Assembly (NCBI RefSeq): GCF_003966125.1
Contig: NZ_RXMA01000003.1
Location: 106,658 to 170,657, forward strand
From: Azospirillum griseum
GTDB taxonomy: Bacteria; Pseudomonadota; Alphaproteobacteria; Azospirillales; Azospirillaceae
Direction of reading: 5' to 3'
DNA: 64,000 bases
Shown in pieces: positions 1 through 10,310 of this stretch; within the stretch, counting starts at the first letter, position 1; every line of letters starts with the position of its first letter. The position numbers and the translations under genes are program-made. The notes under the pieces are model-generated. The model saw only the letters and a program-made list of their open reading frames with translations. It made no database searches and was not told the DNA's origin.

Positions 1-2407
1 TGGCAAAGCCGCCGATCAGGGCATAAACCTTGTTCGGATTGCGGATTTCAAAGGCCGGGTGGTCCAGCAGCGCGCGCACCCGCGCCAGCGCGTCCGCGCG
101 GTGGGACATCGCCTGCACGCTGAACCATTTGTCCACCACCAGCGGTTCGGCCTTCCAGCGGTTGTAGAAATCGGCGATGGCCTCCTCCCGCTCCGCCGCC
201 GGGGAGTTGGACAGGAATTGCAGGGCGGCGATGACGTCGGTCATGCCGGTGGCCCCGTGATACTGGCCCAGGCACAGGCCCAGCGCCTCCGCATCCTCCG
301 CCGCCATCAGATAGGCCAGGCAGAGATTCTTCAGCGCCCGCTTGCCGATGGCGGCGGCGTCCACCGAAAAGGCCCCCGGCGTGACGTTGCGGCGATGGGC
401 GGCCAGCCAGTCGGCGCGCAACGCGGTCGCCAGCGTCTTGCGGGCGAATTCGCGCACCGTGTGGATGGCGTCGGGGTCGATGACCGCCATCTGGGTGCCG
501 AGATAAGCCTCGGTCGGCAGCACCAGCGCTTGCGCGGCAAAGGCCGGGTCGCGGTCGGCGTCGGCCAGCACCGCCGCCACGGCGTCGACGTAGCTGTCGG
601 GCAGGACCAGCGCCCGCCCGGCCTGCTGGTCGGCAACCAGCCCCAGCAGGATGCGCCCGCCCAAAATCTGCCCGGCCTCCCAACGGTTGAACGCGTCGCT
701 GTCGTGCGCCATCAGGAAGGTGAGGTCGGCGTCCGACAGGTCGGAGGTCAGCTTCACCGGCGCGGAGAAACCGCGCAGCAGCGACGGGACCGGGCGCGCG
801 GCCACATCCTGGAAGGTGAAGGTCTGGCTTTCGGCGGTGACGTGCAGGATGCGGCTGGTTCCCGCCGCCGCCGCCTCGCCCTCCAACCGCAAGGGCAAAT
901 CGGCCCCGTCCGGCCCGAGCAGGCCGACGACGACCGGGATGTGCATCGGCTGCTTGGTCGGCTGGCCCGGCGTCGGCGGCACGGTCTGGCGGATGGTCAG
1001 GCGGTAGGTGGCGGTCGCCGGGTCGTGGCGGCCGGTGACGGCCAATTCCGGCGTGCCCGCCTGCCGGTACCAAAGCTGGAATTGCGACAGGTCCACGCCG
1101 CTGGCGTCGGCCATGGCGGCGACGAAATCATCGCAGGTCACGGCCTGCCCATCGTGCCGGGCGAAATACAGGTCGATGCCCTTGCGGTAGTTCTCCGCAC
1201 CGAGCAGCGTGTGGATCATGCGGATGACTTCCGCCCCCTTGTTGTAGACGGTCGGGGTGTAGAAGTTGTTGATTTCCACATAGCTGTCAGGGCGCACCGG
1301 GTGCGCCATCGCGCCCGCATCCTCCTGGAACTGCACGGTGCGCAGGCCCTGGACGTCGGCGATGCGCTTGACCGCGCGGGAATTCATGTCAGCGGAGAAT
1401 TCCTGATCGCGGAAAACGGTCAGCCCCTCTTTCAGCGACAGTTGGAACCAGTCGCGGCAGGTGACGCGGTTGCCGGTCCAATTGTGGAAATACTCGTGGG
1501 CGACCACCGCCTCGATGTTCTGGAAATCCAGATCGGTGGCGGTTTCCGGCTTGGCCAGAATGTATTTGGTGTTGAAGACGTTGAGCGACTTGTTTTCCAT
1601 CGCCCCCATGTTGAAATCGCCGACCGCGACGATGTTGAAGATGTCGAGGTCGTATTCCAGGCCATAGACCTCCTCGTCCCAGCGCATGGATTTGACGAGC
1701 GAGCGCATGGCATGGCCGATCTTGTCCTCGTTGCCCGGCTCGACATAGATGCGCAGGGTGACGTCACGGCCCGACGCGGTGCGGAACCGCTCCTCGCCAT
1801 GCACCAGGGTTCCCGCGACCAGGGCGAAGAGGTAGCAGGGCTTGGGGAACGGATCCTCCCAGCGCGCCCAATGCCGCCCGTCGGCCAGATCGCCGGAGTC
1901 GGCCAGATTGCCGTTCGACAGCAGCACCGGATAGCGCGCCTTGTCGCCGGTGATGGTGGTGCTGTAGACCGCCATCACGTCGGGCCGGTCGAGGAAATAG
2001 GTGATCTTGCGGAAGCCTTCGGCCTCGCACTGGGTGCAGAAATTGCCGGAGGATTTGTACAGCCCCTCCAGCGCCGTGTTTTCCTGCGGCTTGATCTCCA
2101 CCACCGTTTCCAGGGTGAAGGCGTCCGGCGTGTCGGTCAGGATCAGGTGATCGGGGGTCAGGGTGTAATCGGCGGCGTCCAGGGTCCGGCCATCCACCGC
2201 GACGGAGCGCAGAACCAGCCGCTGGCCGTCCAGCGTCAGGGCTTCGGTACCCGCGTCGGCGCGGTCGGGGTTGCGGCGGATCGCCAGCACGGCGCGGACG
2301 GTCGTGACGTCCTCCCCCAGATCGACGTGCAGATCGACGCGGTCGATCCGGTGCGCGGGGGGGCGGTAATCCTGAAGCCGGATGGCCTTCGGCGTGCCTT
2401 TGTCCAT
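1..2407 (-). CDS. pepN: Aminopeptidase N (M1 family), 3' end cut off
   Basis: Zinc metallopeptidase that removes N-terminal residues from peptides in the cytoplasm. About 802 residues are visible; E. coli PepN has 870, so only the last part of the C-terminal helical domain is missing beyond position 1. The M1 exopeptidase motif GAMEN lies near residue 267 and the zinc motif HEYFHNWTG near 303, followed by the RVTCRDWFQLSLKEGLTVFRD-type segment typical of the PepN branch. The start ATG at 2407 gives MDKGTPKAIRL, preceded by a purine-rich AGAGACAGG. The gene is divergent from a TetR regulator. The identification is secure; only the truncation by the window edge is notable. Confidence 0.96.
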   Translation of the reverse strand, partial: MDKGTPKAIRLQDYRPPAHRIDRVDLHVDLGEDVTTVRAVLAIRRNPDRADAGTEALTLDGQRLVLRSVAVDGRTLDAADYTLTPDHLILTDTPDAFTLETVVEIKPQENTALEGLYKSSGNFCTQCEAEGFRKITYFLDRPDVMAVYSTTITGDKARYPVLLSNGNLADSGDLADGRHWARWEDPFPKPCYLFALVAGTLVHGEERFRTASGRDVTLRIYVEPGNEDKIGHAMRSLVKSMRWDEEVYGLEYDLDIFNIVAVGDFNMGAMENKSLNVFNTKYILAKPETATDLDFQNIEAVVAHEYFHNWTGNRVTCRDWFQLSLKEGLTVFRDQEFSADMNSRAVKRIADVQGLRTVQFQEDAGAMAHPVRPDSYVEINNFYTPTVYNKGAEVIRMIHTLLGAENYRKGIDLYFARHDGQAVTCDDFVAAMADASGVDLSQFQLWYRQAGTPELAVTGRHDPATATYRLTIRQTVPPTPGQPTKQPMHIPVVVGLLGPDGADLPLRLEGEAAAAGTSRILHVTAESQTFTFQDVAARPVPSLLRGFSAPVKLTSDLSDADLTFLMAHDSDAFNRWEAGQILGGRILLGLVADQQAGRALVLPDSYVDAVAAVLADADRDPAFAAQALVLPTEAYLGTQMAVIDPDAIHTVREFARKTLATALRADWLAAHRRNVTPGAFSVDAAAIGKRALKNLCLAYLMAAEDAEALGLCLGQYHGATGMTDVIAALQFLSNSPAAEREEAIADFYNRWKAEPLVVDKWFSVQAMSHRADALARVRALLDHPAFEIRNPNKVYALIGGFA

Positions 2408-2603
2408 GATGCCCTGTCTCTTGCTTTTTGAAACGTTGGTCGCGGGGACTCCGTGGGCAGGGACTGTAGCAAGGGGAAACCGGGCTGTCCCGCCCCGCTT
2501 TTGGCAACAAAGCTGCAATCCGCCGACTGTTCGGGTATAGATCGTCCGCTCCATCCGGCGTTTCGGACGGGGTCTTGCGGGGGACAGGGAACGGATCGGC
2601 GGG
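2408..2603. promoter_or_regulatory. Divergent intergenic region pepN / TetR gene
   Basis: This 196-bp gap separates the starts of two divergent genes, so it must hold both promoters and probably the site bound by the TetR protein. I see no clear long palindrome or consensus -35/-10 pair and cannot place the sites. Confidence 0.35.
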
Positions 2604-3170
2604 ATGGAAGCGAAAACAAAGACCAGGGACTCGTGGCTGACCGCCGCCTTTGCCGCCATGGCCGAGGGGGGCGTGGAGCAGGTTCGGGTGGAGTTGCTGG
2701 CGAAAAAGCTGAAGGTGACGAAGGGCAGCTTCTATTGGCACTTCCGCGACCGCACCGATCTGATGACCGCGCTGCTGGACAGTTGGAAACAGGGCCGCAT
2801 CGCCGCGATCAAGGAGCAAACCCGGCTGGACGGGCGCGAACCCGCCCGCCAGTTGCATGACCTGCTGGCGCTGTACAGCGGCAACAACCCGCGCGGCATG
2901 GCGATCGAACTGGCGGTGCGCGACTGGGCGCGCCACGCCCCCGACGCCGAAACCGTGGTGGCCGAGGTGGACGGCGAGCGCCTGCGCTGCGTGGCCGATC
3001 TGTTCGTGGCGCTGGGGCTGCCGCCCGATCAGGCTTTCGCCCGCGCCTATCTCTTCTACGCCTTCGCCTTTGGCCAGGGGCTGCTGGCCCGCTCGACCGG
3101 GGCGGAACGGGCCGACGCGATCAAGGCGATCTGCGGCGCGGTGCTGGTCCCCGCCCCGACCGCCACCTGA
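2604..3170 (+). CDS. TetR family transcriptional regulator
   Basis: 188-residue DNA-binding repressor of the TetR/AcrR type. Residues 1-60 form the helix-turn-helix domain; the recognition part reads LAKKLKVTKGSFYWHFRDR, a classic TetR signature. The rest is a helical ligand-binding domain with no recognisable specificity. The ATG at 2604 follows GGCGGG. The gene is divergent from pepN and followed by a strong hairpin, so it is probably a single-gene unit. Its target is unknown: either pepN or a distant gene. TetR proteins often respond to small hydrophobic ligands, but nothing in the sequence identifies one. Confidence 0.88.
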   Translation: MEAKTKTRDSWLTAAFAAMAEGGVEQVRVELLAKKLKVTKGSFYWHFRDRTDLMTALLDSWKQGRIAAIKEQTRLDGREPARQLHDLLALYSGNNPRGMAIELAVRDWARHAPDAETVVAEVDGERLRCVADLFVALGLPPDQAFARAYLFYAFAFGQGLLARSTGAERADAIKAICGAVLVPAPTAT

Positions 3171-3180
3171 GTCCGGACGC

Positions 3181-3218
3181 ACCAGCGCCCCCGTCGCAGG
3201 AACGACAGGGGCGCTGGT
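3181..3218. terminator. Bidirectional hairpin between convergent genes
   Basis: ACCAGCGCCCC (3181-3191) pairs perfectly with GGGGCGCTGGT (3208-3218). After one mismatch, GTCG (3193-3196) pairs with CGAC (3203-3206) around a 6-nt loop. It lies between the convergent TetR and chemoreceptor genes. There is no T-run, so it may be a weak or Rho-assisted terminator. Confidence 0.6.
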
Positions 3219-3251
3219 GAACCGGTCCCAACCGGATCAGGCGCGATAGGA

Positions 3252-6218
3252 TCAGGAGCGATAACCCAGGCGCAGCGATCCCCAATGGCGACCGCGCACC
3301 ACGATGGGCGCATCAACCTCCTTCAGCCGCACCAACTGCCCGCCGCCCATGTCGCGGTTGTAGGCCTGCAACAGGAAGGCGCGGGTGTTGCGCGCCGCCG
3401 CCAACCCGGCACGGTCGGCGAAGACCCGGCGGTTGCGGCAATGCGCCGTGTTCCACACCACATCGCCCGGCCGTTGCGGTTCGGAATAGCGGGCGTTGTG
3501 GGTGGGCAGATAGCCGACGCTGTTGACCGCCACACAGAATTGGAAACGCGGATTCGACGACAGGATCCGTTCCTGCAAGGCCGGGAACAGCCGGTCGGTC
3601 AGGTCGGTGAAGGGGGCCATGAACTGTTCCGGCTCCGTGCCGGGGATGCTGGTCAGCTTGGTGGTGAACAGCGCCTCTTCGGTGATCTGGCCGTTGCGCA
3701 GCGCGTCGTCCAGCATCTTGGCCATCGACGCCGCCGCTTCCTGGATGGTGGTGATGAACGGGCGGTCGGTTTCGATCATGCGGTGATAGGCGTCCTCCAA
3801 CCGGGCCGATTCCGCATCGGACAGCTTGGCGAAGGCCAGATGCAGGCCCAGGTCGCTGGTGCCGGCGATGATGGCGGGCAATTCCCCCGCGTCGCGCAGG
3901 ATCACGCGGACCACGCTCTGTTCGGACAGGGTCGGCAACCCTTTGGTATCGACCAGCAGCCCGTCGATGGACAGATCGAGCATGGTCGCCGAGAACCGGT
4001 TGCTGCCCTGGACCAGCGTGATCGGCTCCTCGCACGGGATGCGGTCGGAGGTGCGGCGGTCGCCCGCCACCGATTGGCGCAGGGCGATGACCAGACGGCG
4101 CTTCAGGTCGGACACGGCGGATTGCGTGTCGCTCATGCGGCGGCTGACGTCGCGGGCGATGTCGGTGATCTCGTCGGTCTGGTCGCGGATGCTCACGACG
4201 TTGGCGGTCACTTGCGAGGCCCCTTCGGCGGAGTTGGTGGCGCTGCGCCCGATTTCGGCGTTGGCTGCCGCCTGCTCCTCCACCGCCGCCGCCGTGGCCG
4301 ATGCCGCCTCGTCGATTTCCTGGATGACCGAGATCACGGTCTGGATGGCCGAGACGCTGCCCGTCACCGCCGCTTTCAACTGCTCGATCTGGCGGGCGAT
4401 GTCGTCGGTCGCGCGCGCCGTCTGCCCGGCCAGATTCTTCACCTCGCCCGCCACCACGGCGAAGCCCTTGCCCGCCTCGCCCGCGCGCGCGGCCTCGATG
4501 GTGGCGTTCAGCGCCAGCAGGTTGGTTTGTCCGGCGATGTCGTTGATGAGGCTGGCGACTTTGCCGATTTCCTCCGTCGCCACCTCCATCCGGGTGATGG
4601 CCGACGCCGAATCCCGCGCGCTGTCCACCGCGCGCCGCGCCACCTCGCTGGAGCGCGCCGCCTGCCGGGCGATCTCGTGCCCGGCGGAGTTCAACTCCTC
4701 CGTCGCCGCCGCCACCGAGGAGGCGTTGGCGCTGGCCTGTTCCGACGCCGCCGACACCACCACGGTGTTTTCACGCACCACCGTCAGCGATTCCATCAGG
4801 TGGGTGATGCCGTCGCCCGCCCGCCGTCCGGCCTGATCCACGCCGATCCAGGTGGCGTCCAGATCGCTTTCGATGGCCTTGCAGGTTTCCAGCAGGGTCT
4901 GGCGGGTCAAATCCTTTTGCCGGATCTCGACCTCCAGCTTTTCATGCAGGCCATAGCCGATCTTGGCCTTCATCGCGTTCAATTCCGCCGCCACCCGCTT
5001 GAATTCGGCGATGCGGATCGGTTCGGCCGGGCTGAGATAGTCGCCCATTGCCACGCGACCATAGGTCTTTTCCAGGGCCACCAGCGGGCCGCGCACGGTG
5101 CGCAGGATCCGCCACGCAAACAGGGTGGCCAGCGCGCAGCTGATCGCGATGGCGGCCATCAGCTGAATGAAGCGCTCTTTGAAATCCGCCGCCGCCTTCT
5201 CATACTCCTCGCGCGCCACACGGATTTGCAGCTCCAGCAGCTTGTCGTTGACGTCGTGCAGTTCGGCGAACAGCGGCTTCAGCACCTTGCGGACGTGCAG
5301 TTCCAACGCCAGGGAGTTGCTTTCCTTGATGTGTTCCAGCGCCGGAAGGGTGGCGTCCTTGTGGAATTTGGCGCTCAACTCCTGATACTTCGCCGCAAGA
5401 ATGGCTTCCTCCGGCGTCAGGTAGGTCGCCAAGTAATCCTTCAGCAGCTTGGCCATATATTCGATGTTTTCGTTGATCTCCTTGACCTGCTCCTTGACTT
5501 CCTTGTCGGGCATGCCGTCGCGCAGGCCGATGACCAGATCGGTGATGATCTGCTGGTTTTCGCGGGTGTGATTCAGGATTTCACCGATCTGATAGGCCGG
5601 AACCGTCCGGTCCTCATACACGGTGCGCAACGACTCGTTGGAATCGGACATGCCGCCCAATCCTAGCCCACCCGCCAGCAGCATAGCCAGGATCAGCACC
5701 GCGAACACAGCGGCGAGCTGACCGGCCACGCTGTGACGCACGGTGCCGACCACGCGGGCCATCCGGCTGCGCGGAACCAGTTCACCCTGCGTCAAGGACA
5801 CCGGGGCCGACCCACTGCGCATCGCGGCGTAGAGTTTTTCCGCCGCCGCCACCTCTTCCCGCGTCGGCTTGGAACGGATGGAGATGTATTCGGTGATCTG
5901 TCCATTGGTCAGCACCGGAGTCACATTCGCTCGCACCCAATAGAAATCGCCGGACTTGGTGCGATTCTTGACCAGCCCCTCCCATGGGTTGCCGGCCTTG
6001 ATGGTGGCCCACAGGTCGGCGAACGCCTCCTTCGGCATGTCGGGATGGCGGACCAGATTGTGCGGCGATCCGATCAACTCATGCTCGGCAAAGCCGCTGA
6101 TCTCGACGAACGCCTTGTTCACAAAGGTGATGCGCCCACCCGTGTCGGTGCGAGACACGAGGGGAACACCATCCGACAGATGCACTTCAGTCGTGGTGAT
6201 CGGCATGTTCACGCGCAT
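3252..6218 (-). CDS. Aer-like chemoreceptor: PAS - MCP - PilZ - extra C-terminal domain
   Basis: Membrane chemotaxis receptor that signals to CheA/CheW. Domains in order: an Aer-type PAS domain (about 10-125; [13 protein letters not shown], a signature of redox or aerotaxis PAS domains), a first membrane segment (about 165-185), a helical region of about 170 residues that may be periplasmic, a second membrane segment (about 355-378), a HAMP-like linker, and the methyl-accepting signalling core (hairpin tip near 553-600, [19 protein letters not shown]). Next comes a PilZ domain (about 715-795) with RxxxR (RTSDR) and DLSIDG, the c-di-GMP-binding motifs. A final domain of about 140 residues contains HCRNRRVF and RNTRAF. 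ATG 6218 follows AGGTGGACCAGGG; ATG 6206 is an alternative. The length of 988 residues is long for the family. Aer proteins of Azospirillum also combine PAS and PilZ. Low-oxygen or redox taxis modulated by c-di-GMP is inferred. Confidence 0.95.
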   Translation of the reverse strand: MRVNMPITTTEVHLSDGVPLVSRTDTGGRITFVNKAFVEISGFAEHELIGSPHNLVRHPDMPKEAFADLWATIKAGNPWEGLVKNRTKSGDFYWVRANVTPVLTNGQITEYISIRSKPTREEVAAAEKLYAAMRSGSAPVSLTQGELVPRSRMARVVGTVRHSVAGQLAAVFAVLILAMLLAGGLGLGGMSDSNESLRTVYEDRTVPAYQIGEILNHTRENQQIITDLVIGLRDGMPDKEVKEQVKEINENIEYMAKLLKDYLATYLTPEEAILAAKYQELSAKFHKDATLPALEHIKESNSLALELHVRKVLKPLFAELHDVNDKLLELQIRVAREEYEKAAADFKERFIQLMAAIAISCALATLFAWRILRTVRGPLVALEKTYGRVAMGDYLSPAEPIRIAEFKRVAAELNAMKAKIGYGLHEKLEVEIRQKDLTRQTLLETCKAIESDLDATWIGVDQAGRRAGDGITHLMESLTVVRENTVVVSAASEQASANASSVAAATEELNSAGHEIARQAARSSEVARRAVDSARDSASAITRMEVATEEIGKVASLINDIAGQTNLLALNATIEAARAGEAGKGFAVVAGEVKNLAGQTARATDDIARQIEQLKAAVTGSVSAIQTVISVIQEIDEAASATAAAVEEQAAANAEIGRSATNSAEGASQVTANVVSIRDQTDEITDIARDVSRRMSDTQSAVSDLKRRLVIALRQSVAGDRRTSDRIPCEEPITLVQGSNRFSATMLDLSIDGLLVDTKGLPTLSEQSVVRVILRDAGELPAIIAGTSDLGLHLAFAKLSDAESARLEDAYHRMIETDRPFITTIQEAAASMAKMLDDALRNGQITEEALFTTKLTSIPGTEPEQFMAPFTDLTDRLFPALQERILSSNPRFQFCVAVNSVGYLPTHNARYSEPQRPGDVVWNTAHCRNRRVFADRAGLAAARNTRAFLLQAYNRDMGGGQLVRLKEVDAPIVVRGRHWGSLRLGYRS

Positions 6219-6486
6219 GACCCTGGTCCACCTTGGTCGTTGCAACGAAAGTCAGCATCCAACAATTGGTCCAAAACGCAAAACCGTCCAGAAACAATAT
6301 ATCGTGGCCTACCAACCGGCGACGTACAGAAGCAATCGCCGTGCCGCAACCATTAACCAAGAATCGACGCCAAACTGGTTGATTCGCACGCGAAGAAACG
6401 GGTGCAGCGCGGAAACGGTCGCAATTTGCGTCGGGATTCGAAAACACGTCTGCAATTTGGGAATTTGTTACGATGCTGAACTGTCA

Positions 6487-6975
6487 TCACCCATTCGATC
6501 CGCCCAGCGGGATCGCGGTCACGCTCTTGACTTCCTCCATCACCGCGTAGGTGTGGGTTTCGCGCACGCCGCGCGCAGTGGACAACAGCTCGCCCAGGAA
6601 CAATCTGTATTCATTCATGTCCCGCACCCGCGCCTTGACGAGGTAATCGAACCCACCGGCGACCATGTGGCATTCCATGATCTGGGGCATCCGCAGCACG
6701 GTCCCCTTGAAGTCTTCGAAATTGTCCGGGGTGGTGCGGTCCAACACCACCTCCACGAACACCAGCATCCCGGCGTCCAACCGGTGGGGATCGAGCAAGG
6801 CGACGTAGCGCTGGATGACCCCGTCATTCTGCAGGCGCTTCACCCGCTCCAGACAGGCCGCCGGGCTGAGGTTGATCCGACGGGCGAGTTCGACGTTGCT
6901 GAGCCGCCCATCCTCCTGCAATTCGCGCAGGATCTTGATGTCGGTGGGGTCGAGCGAGCGTTCCATCCCATTCAT
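6487..6975 (-). CDS. putR: Lrp/AsnC family regulator, probably PutR
   Basis: 162-residue Lrp-type regulator: an N-terminal winged helix (about 8-65; LDPTDIKILRELQEDGRLSN and LARRINLSPAACLERVKRL) and a C-terminal RAM ligand-binding domain (about 70-150). It lies divergent from putA with 121 bp between the starts. In Agrobacterium and Rhodobacter, PutR is an Lrp-family protein that activates putA in response to proline. The PutA here lacks the DNA-binding domain that makes the enterobacterial protein self-regulating, so a separate PutR fits. The symbol rests on family plus position. The protein could also regulate other amino-acid genes. Confidence 0.88.
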   Translation of the reverse strand: MNGMERSLDPTDIKILRELQEDGRLSNVELARRINLSPAACLERVKRLQNDGVIQRYVALLDPHRLDAGMLVFVEVVLDRTTPDNFEDFKGTVLRMPQIMECHMVAGGFDYLVKARVRDMNEYRLFLGELLSTARGVRETHTYAVMEEVKSVTAIPLGGSNG

Positions 6976-7096
6976 CCAAATTTCATATGGTTTCTATCTT
7001 AGAATAGCACGAAAAATTCTGTTTTTCACCCTATCAAACGGACCATGATCGGTCAATTTATCACTATACTGAATTATCTTCACAACAGCCTGAGCG
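6976..7096. promoter_or_regulatory. AT-rich putR-putA divergent promoter region
   Basis: Markedly AT-rich compared with its flanks. It contains a perfect inverted repeat GAAAAA (7011-7016) / TTTTTC (7022-7027) and a dyad GACC (7041-7044) / GGTC (7051-7054). Lrp-type proteins bind AT-rich degenerate dyads, so these are candidate PutR sites. The assignment is inferred. Confidence 0.5.
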
Positions 7097-10000
7097 ATGG
7101 ATCTGACCATGCTTGCATCCGCCGAGTTCCCCGCCGTGCGTCCGGACCGTGCCGCGATCGTCGCCGCCTACCGCGCCGACGAGGCGCGGGTGCTCGATGG
7201 TCTGATCCAGATCGCCGCCCTGCCCCCCGACGCCCGCCGCCGGGTGCAGGACACGGCGGGTGGCTATGTCGCCAAGCTGCGCGAAACCCGCCCGCGCTTC
7301 GGCGCGCTCGACGCCTTCCTGCAGGAATTCGGCCTGTCCACCAAGGAAGGGGTGGCGCTGATGTGTCTGGCCGAAGCGCTGCTGCGCATCCCCGACGCCG
7401 AAACCGCCGATCTGCTGATCCGCGACAAGATCGGCGGGGCGGATTGGACACGCCATCTGGGCAAGGCCGACAGCCTGTTCGTCAACGCCTCCACCTGGGC
7501 CTTGATGCTGACCGGCAAGGTGGTGCGACTGGACGACGAGGACCAGCGCCAGCCCGCCGGACTGCTCGACCGGCTGGTCAGCCGCGCGGGCGAACCGGTG
7601 ATCCGTCAGGCGATGATGCAGGCCATGCGCATTCTCGGCCGCCAGTTCGTCATGGGCCGCAGCATCGAAGAGGCGCTGGACCGCGCCCGCGACAGCGAAA
7701 AGCTGGGCTACCGCTATTCCTATGACATGCTGGGCGAGGCCGCCCGCACCCAGGCCGACGCCGACCGCTATCAGGAGACCTACGGCCGCGCCATCGAGGC
7801 CATCGGCAAGGCGCGCGGCAACCGTACCGTGCTGACCAGCCCCGGCATTTCGGTGAAGCTGTCGGCCATCCACCCGCGCTACGAGATCGCCCAGCAGGCC
7901 CGCGTGATGGCGGAACTGCGCCCGCGCCTGCTGGAGCTGGCGTTGAAGGCCAAGGCCGCCGGGATTCACCTGACCGTGGACGCCGAGGAGTCGGACCGGC
8001 TCGACCTGTCGCTCGACGTGATCGAGGCGGTGTTCAGCGACCCGGCCCTGAACGGATGGGAAGGCTTCGGGCTGGCGGTCCAGGCCTATCAGAAGCGCGC
8101 CTTGCCGGTCATCGAATGGCTGGGCAACCTGGCCGCGCGGGTGGGCCGCAAGCTGATGATCCGGCTGGTCAAAGGGGCCTATTGGGACAGCGAGATCAAG
8201 CGCGGCCAGGAACGCGGGCTGGACAATTACCCGGTCTTCACCCGCAAGGCGTCCACCGACGTGTCCTATCTGGCCTGCGCCCGCAAGCTGTTGAGCCGCC
8301 GCGACGTCTTCCACCCGATGTTCGCCACCCACAACGCCCACACCGTCGCCTCGGTGATGGAAATGGCGGGCGACCGCGTCGGCTATGAGTTCCAGCGCCT
8401 GCACGGCATGGGCGAGCCGCTCTACCACCAGATCGTCGGTCCCGACATGCCGGTGCGCGTCTACGCCCCCGTCGGCAGCCACGAGGATCTGTTGGCCTAT
8501 CTGGTCCGCCGCCTGCTGGAAAACGGGGCCAACTCCTCCTTCGTCAACCGCATCCAGGACGAACAGGTGCCGATCGCCGACATCGTCGCCGATCCGGTCG
8601 CCCGCATCGCCGGTCTGGCGGTGAAGCCGCACCCGCGCATCCCGCTGCCCAAGGATCTCTACGGGGCCGAACGGCTGAACAGCCAGGGCGTCGATCTCAG
8701 CGACCCGCTGCTGGTCGGCCCGCTGCTGTCCGGCATGGCCGCGTCCTGGAGCAAGCCGTGGACCGGCGGCCCCATCGTCGGCGGCCACACCCCGGCGGGA
8801 ACCGGCCGCCCCATCGTCGATCCGGCCAACAACAGCCGCGTCGTCGGCCATGTGGTGGAGGCCACGGCCGAGGATGTCGAACGCGCCCTGACGCTGGCCA
8901 GCGCCGCGCATCACGCCTGGGCCGCCCGCCCGGTGACGGAGCGCGCCGATTGCCTGACGCGCGCCGCCGATCTGATGGAGCGGGACCACCACAGCCTGCT
9001 CGCCCTGTTGACCCGCGAGGCGGGCAAGGTCCTGCCCGACGCCATCGCCGAACTGCGCGAAGCGGTGGATTTCTGCCGCTACTACGCCACCCGCGCCTGC
9101 GCCGATTTCCAACCGATGGTGATGCCCGGCCCGACCGGCGAGCGCAACGAGCTGCGCCTGACCGGGCGCGGGGTGTTCGTCTGCATCAGCCCGTGGAACT
9201 TCCCGCTGGCGATCTTCGCCGGTCAGGTCGCCGCCGCCCTGGTGGCGGGCAACGCCGTGATCGCCAAGCCCGCCGAACAGACCCCGCTGATCGCGGCGGC
9301 GGCGGTCAAGCTTCTGCTGGAAGCCGGTGTCCCGCCCGAGGTCCTGCATCTGCTGCCGGGCGACGGGGCCACGGTTGGCGGCAAGCTGGTCTGCGACCGC
9401 CGGGTGGCCGGTGTCGCCTTCACCGGATCGACCGAAACGGCGCACATCATCAACAAGACCTTGGCGACGCGCGGCGGGCCGATCGTGCCCTTCATCGCCG
9501 AAACCGGCGGTCAGAACGCCATGCTGGTGGACAACTCCGCCCTGCCCGAACAGGTGGTGGACGATGTGCTGACCAGCGCCTTCCGCTCCGCCGGTCAGCG
9601 TTGCTCGGCCCTGCGGGTGCTGTTCCTGCAGGACGGCATCGCCCCCAAGGTGATCGAGATGCTGAAGGGCGCGGCGGCGGAACTGCGCTTGGGCGACCCG
9701 GCCTTGCTCTCCACCGACGTCGGCCCGGTGATCGACGGGGAAGCTCTGGCGGTGCTGCGCCAGCATGTCGAGCGGATGAAGCGGGAGGCCGTCACGCTGT
9801 TCGAAGGGCAACTGCCCTATTCCTGCGCCCAGGGCAGCTTCCTGGCCCCGCACGCCTTTGAAATCGACAGCCTGGCCCAATTGCCGCGCGAGGTGTTCGG
9901 GCCGGTCCTGCACGTCATCCGCTTCAAGGGCGACCAGCTCGACGCGACGCTGGACGCCATCGAGGCGACCGGCTACGGCCTGACGCTGGGCGTTCACACC

Positions 10001-10243
10001 CGCATCGACCGCACCGCCCGCAAGATCGCGGAGCGGATGCCGGTCGGCAACATCTACATCAACCGCAACATGATCGGCGCGGTGGTGGGGGTGCAGCCCT
10101 TTGGCGGCGAGGGTCTGTCCGGCACCGGCCCCAAGGCGGGTGGCCCGCGCTATCTGGCCCGCTTTGCCGCCGAACGGACGCTGACCATCAACACCACGGC
10201 GGCGGGCGGCAACACCTCGCTGGTGTCGCTGGAAGAGGATTGA
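7097..10243 (+). CDS. putA: Bifunctional PutA: proline dehydrogenase / glutamate semialdehyde dehydrogenase
   Basis: Oxidises proline to glutamate in two steps, with intermediate channelling, at the inner face of the membrane; electrons go through FAD to quinone and then to NAD. Length is 1048 residues. The FAD barrel (about 90-480) has RLVKGAYWDSEIKRGQ and the aldehyde dehydrogenase half (about 540-1035) has FTGSTETAH, AETGGQNAM and catalytic Cys836 in SAGQRCSALR. It lacks the N-terminal ribbon-helix-helix and the extended C-terminus of the 1320-residue E. coli PutA, so it is a short, purely catalytic form like that of Bradyrhizobium. It is transcribed divergently from the Lrp-type gene and ends in a strong terminator, so it is monocistronic. 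Confidence 0.98.
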   Translation: MDLTMLASAEFPAVRPDRAAIVAAYRADEARVLDGLIQIAALPPDARRRVQDTAGGYVAKLRETRPRFGALDAFLQEFGLSTKEGVALMCLAEALLRIPDAETADLLIRDKIGGADWTRHLGKADSLFVNASTWALMLTGKVVRLDDEDQRQPAGLLDRLVSRAGEPVIRQAMMQAMRILGRQFVMGRSIEEALDRARDSEKLGYRYSYDMLGEAARTQADADRYQETYGRAIEAIGKARGNRTVLTSPGISVKLSAIHPRYEIAQQARVMAELRPRLLELALKAKAAGIHLTVDAEESDRLDLSLDVIEAVFSDPALNGWEGFGLAVQAYQKRALPVIEWLGNLAARVGRKLMIRLVKGAYWDSEIKRGQERGLDNYPVFTRKASTDVSYLACARKLLSRRDVFHPMFATHNAHTVASVMEMAGDRVGYEFQRLHGMGEPLYHQIVGPDMPVRVYAPVGSHEDLLAYLVRRLLENGANSSFVNRIQDEQVPIADIVADPVARIAGLAVKPHPRIPLPKDLYGAERLNSQGVDLSDPLLVGPLLSGMAASWSKPWTGGPIVGGHTPAGTGRPIVDPANNSRVVGHVVEATAEDVERALTLASAAHHAWAARPVTERADCLTRAADLMERDHHSLLALLTREAGKVLPDAIAELREAVDFCRYYATRACADFQPMVMPGPTGERNELRLTGRGVFVCISPWNFPLAIFAGQVAAALVAGNAVIAKPAEQTPLIAAAAVKLLLEAGVPPEVLHLLPGDGATVGGKLVCDRRVAGVAFTGSTETAHIINKTLATRGGPIVPFIAETGGQNAMLVDNSALPEQVVDDVLTSAFRSAGQRCSALRVLFLQDGIAPKVIEMLKGAAAELRLGDPALLSTDVGPVIDGEALAVLRQHVERMKREAVTLFEGQLPYSCAQGSFLAPHAFEIDSLAQLPREVFGPVLHVIRFKGDQLDATLDAIEATGYGLTLGVHTRIDRTARKIAERMPVGNIYINRNMIGAVVGVQPFGGEGLSGTGPKAGGPRYLARFAAERTLTINTTAAGGNTSLVSLEED

Positions 10244-10265
10244 TCGCGCGTCCGCGCAACACCGG

Positions 10266-10310
10266 GAAGGGGCAGAGCAACCAACGGACGCTCTGCCCCT
10301 TCGGCGCTTT
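10266..10310 (+). terminator. Rho-independent terminator of putA
   Basis: GAAGGGGCAGAGC (10266-10278) pairs perfectly with GCTCTGCCCCTTC (10290-10302) around an 11-nt loop, followed by GGCGCTTTT. It lies 22 bp after the putA stop codon. Confidence 0.82.

Noticed and set aside
59..2431. 790-codon plus-strand open frame across the pepN region
   Set aside because: It is antisense to aminopeptidase N, whose zinc motif and full family pattern are on the minus strand; long antisense frames are common in GC-rich DNA.
3285..5666. 793-codon plus-strand open frame
   Set aside because: Shadow of the chemoreceptor gene; low-complexity Arg/His/Gln-rich translation without any domain.
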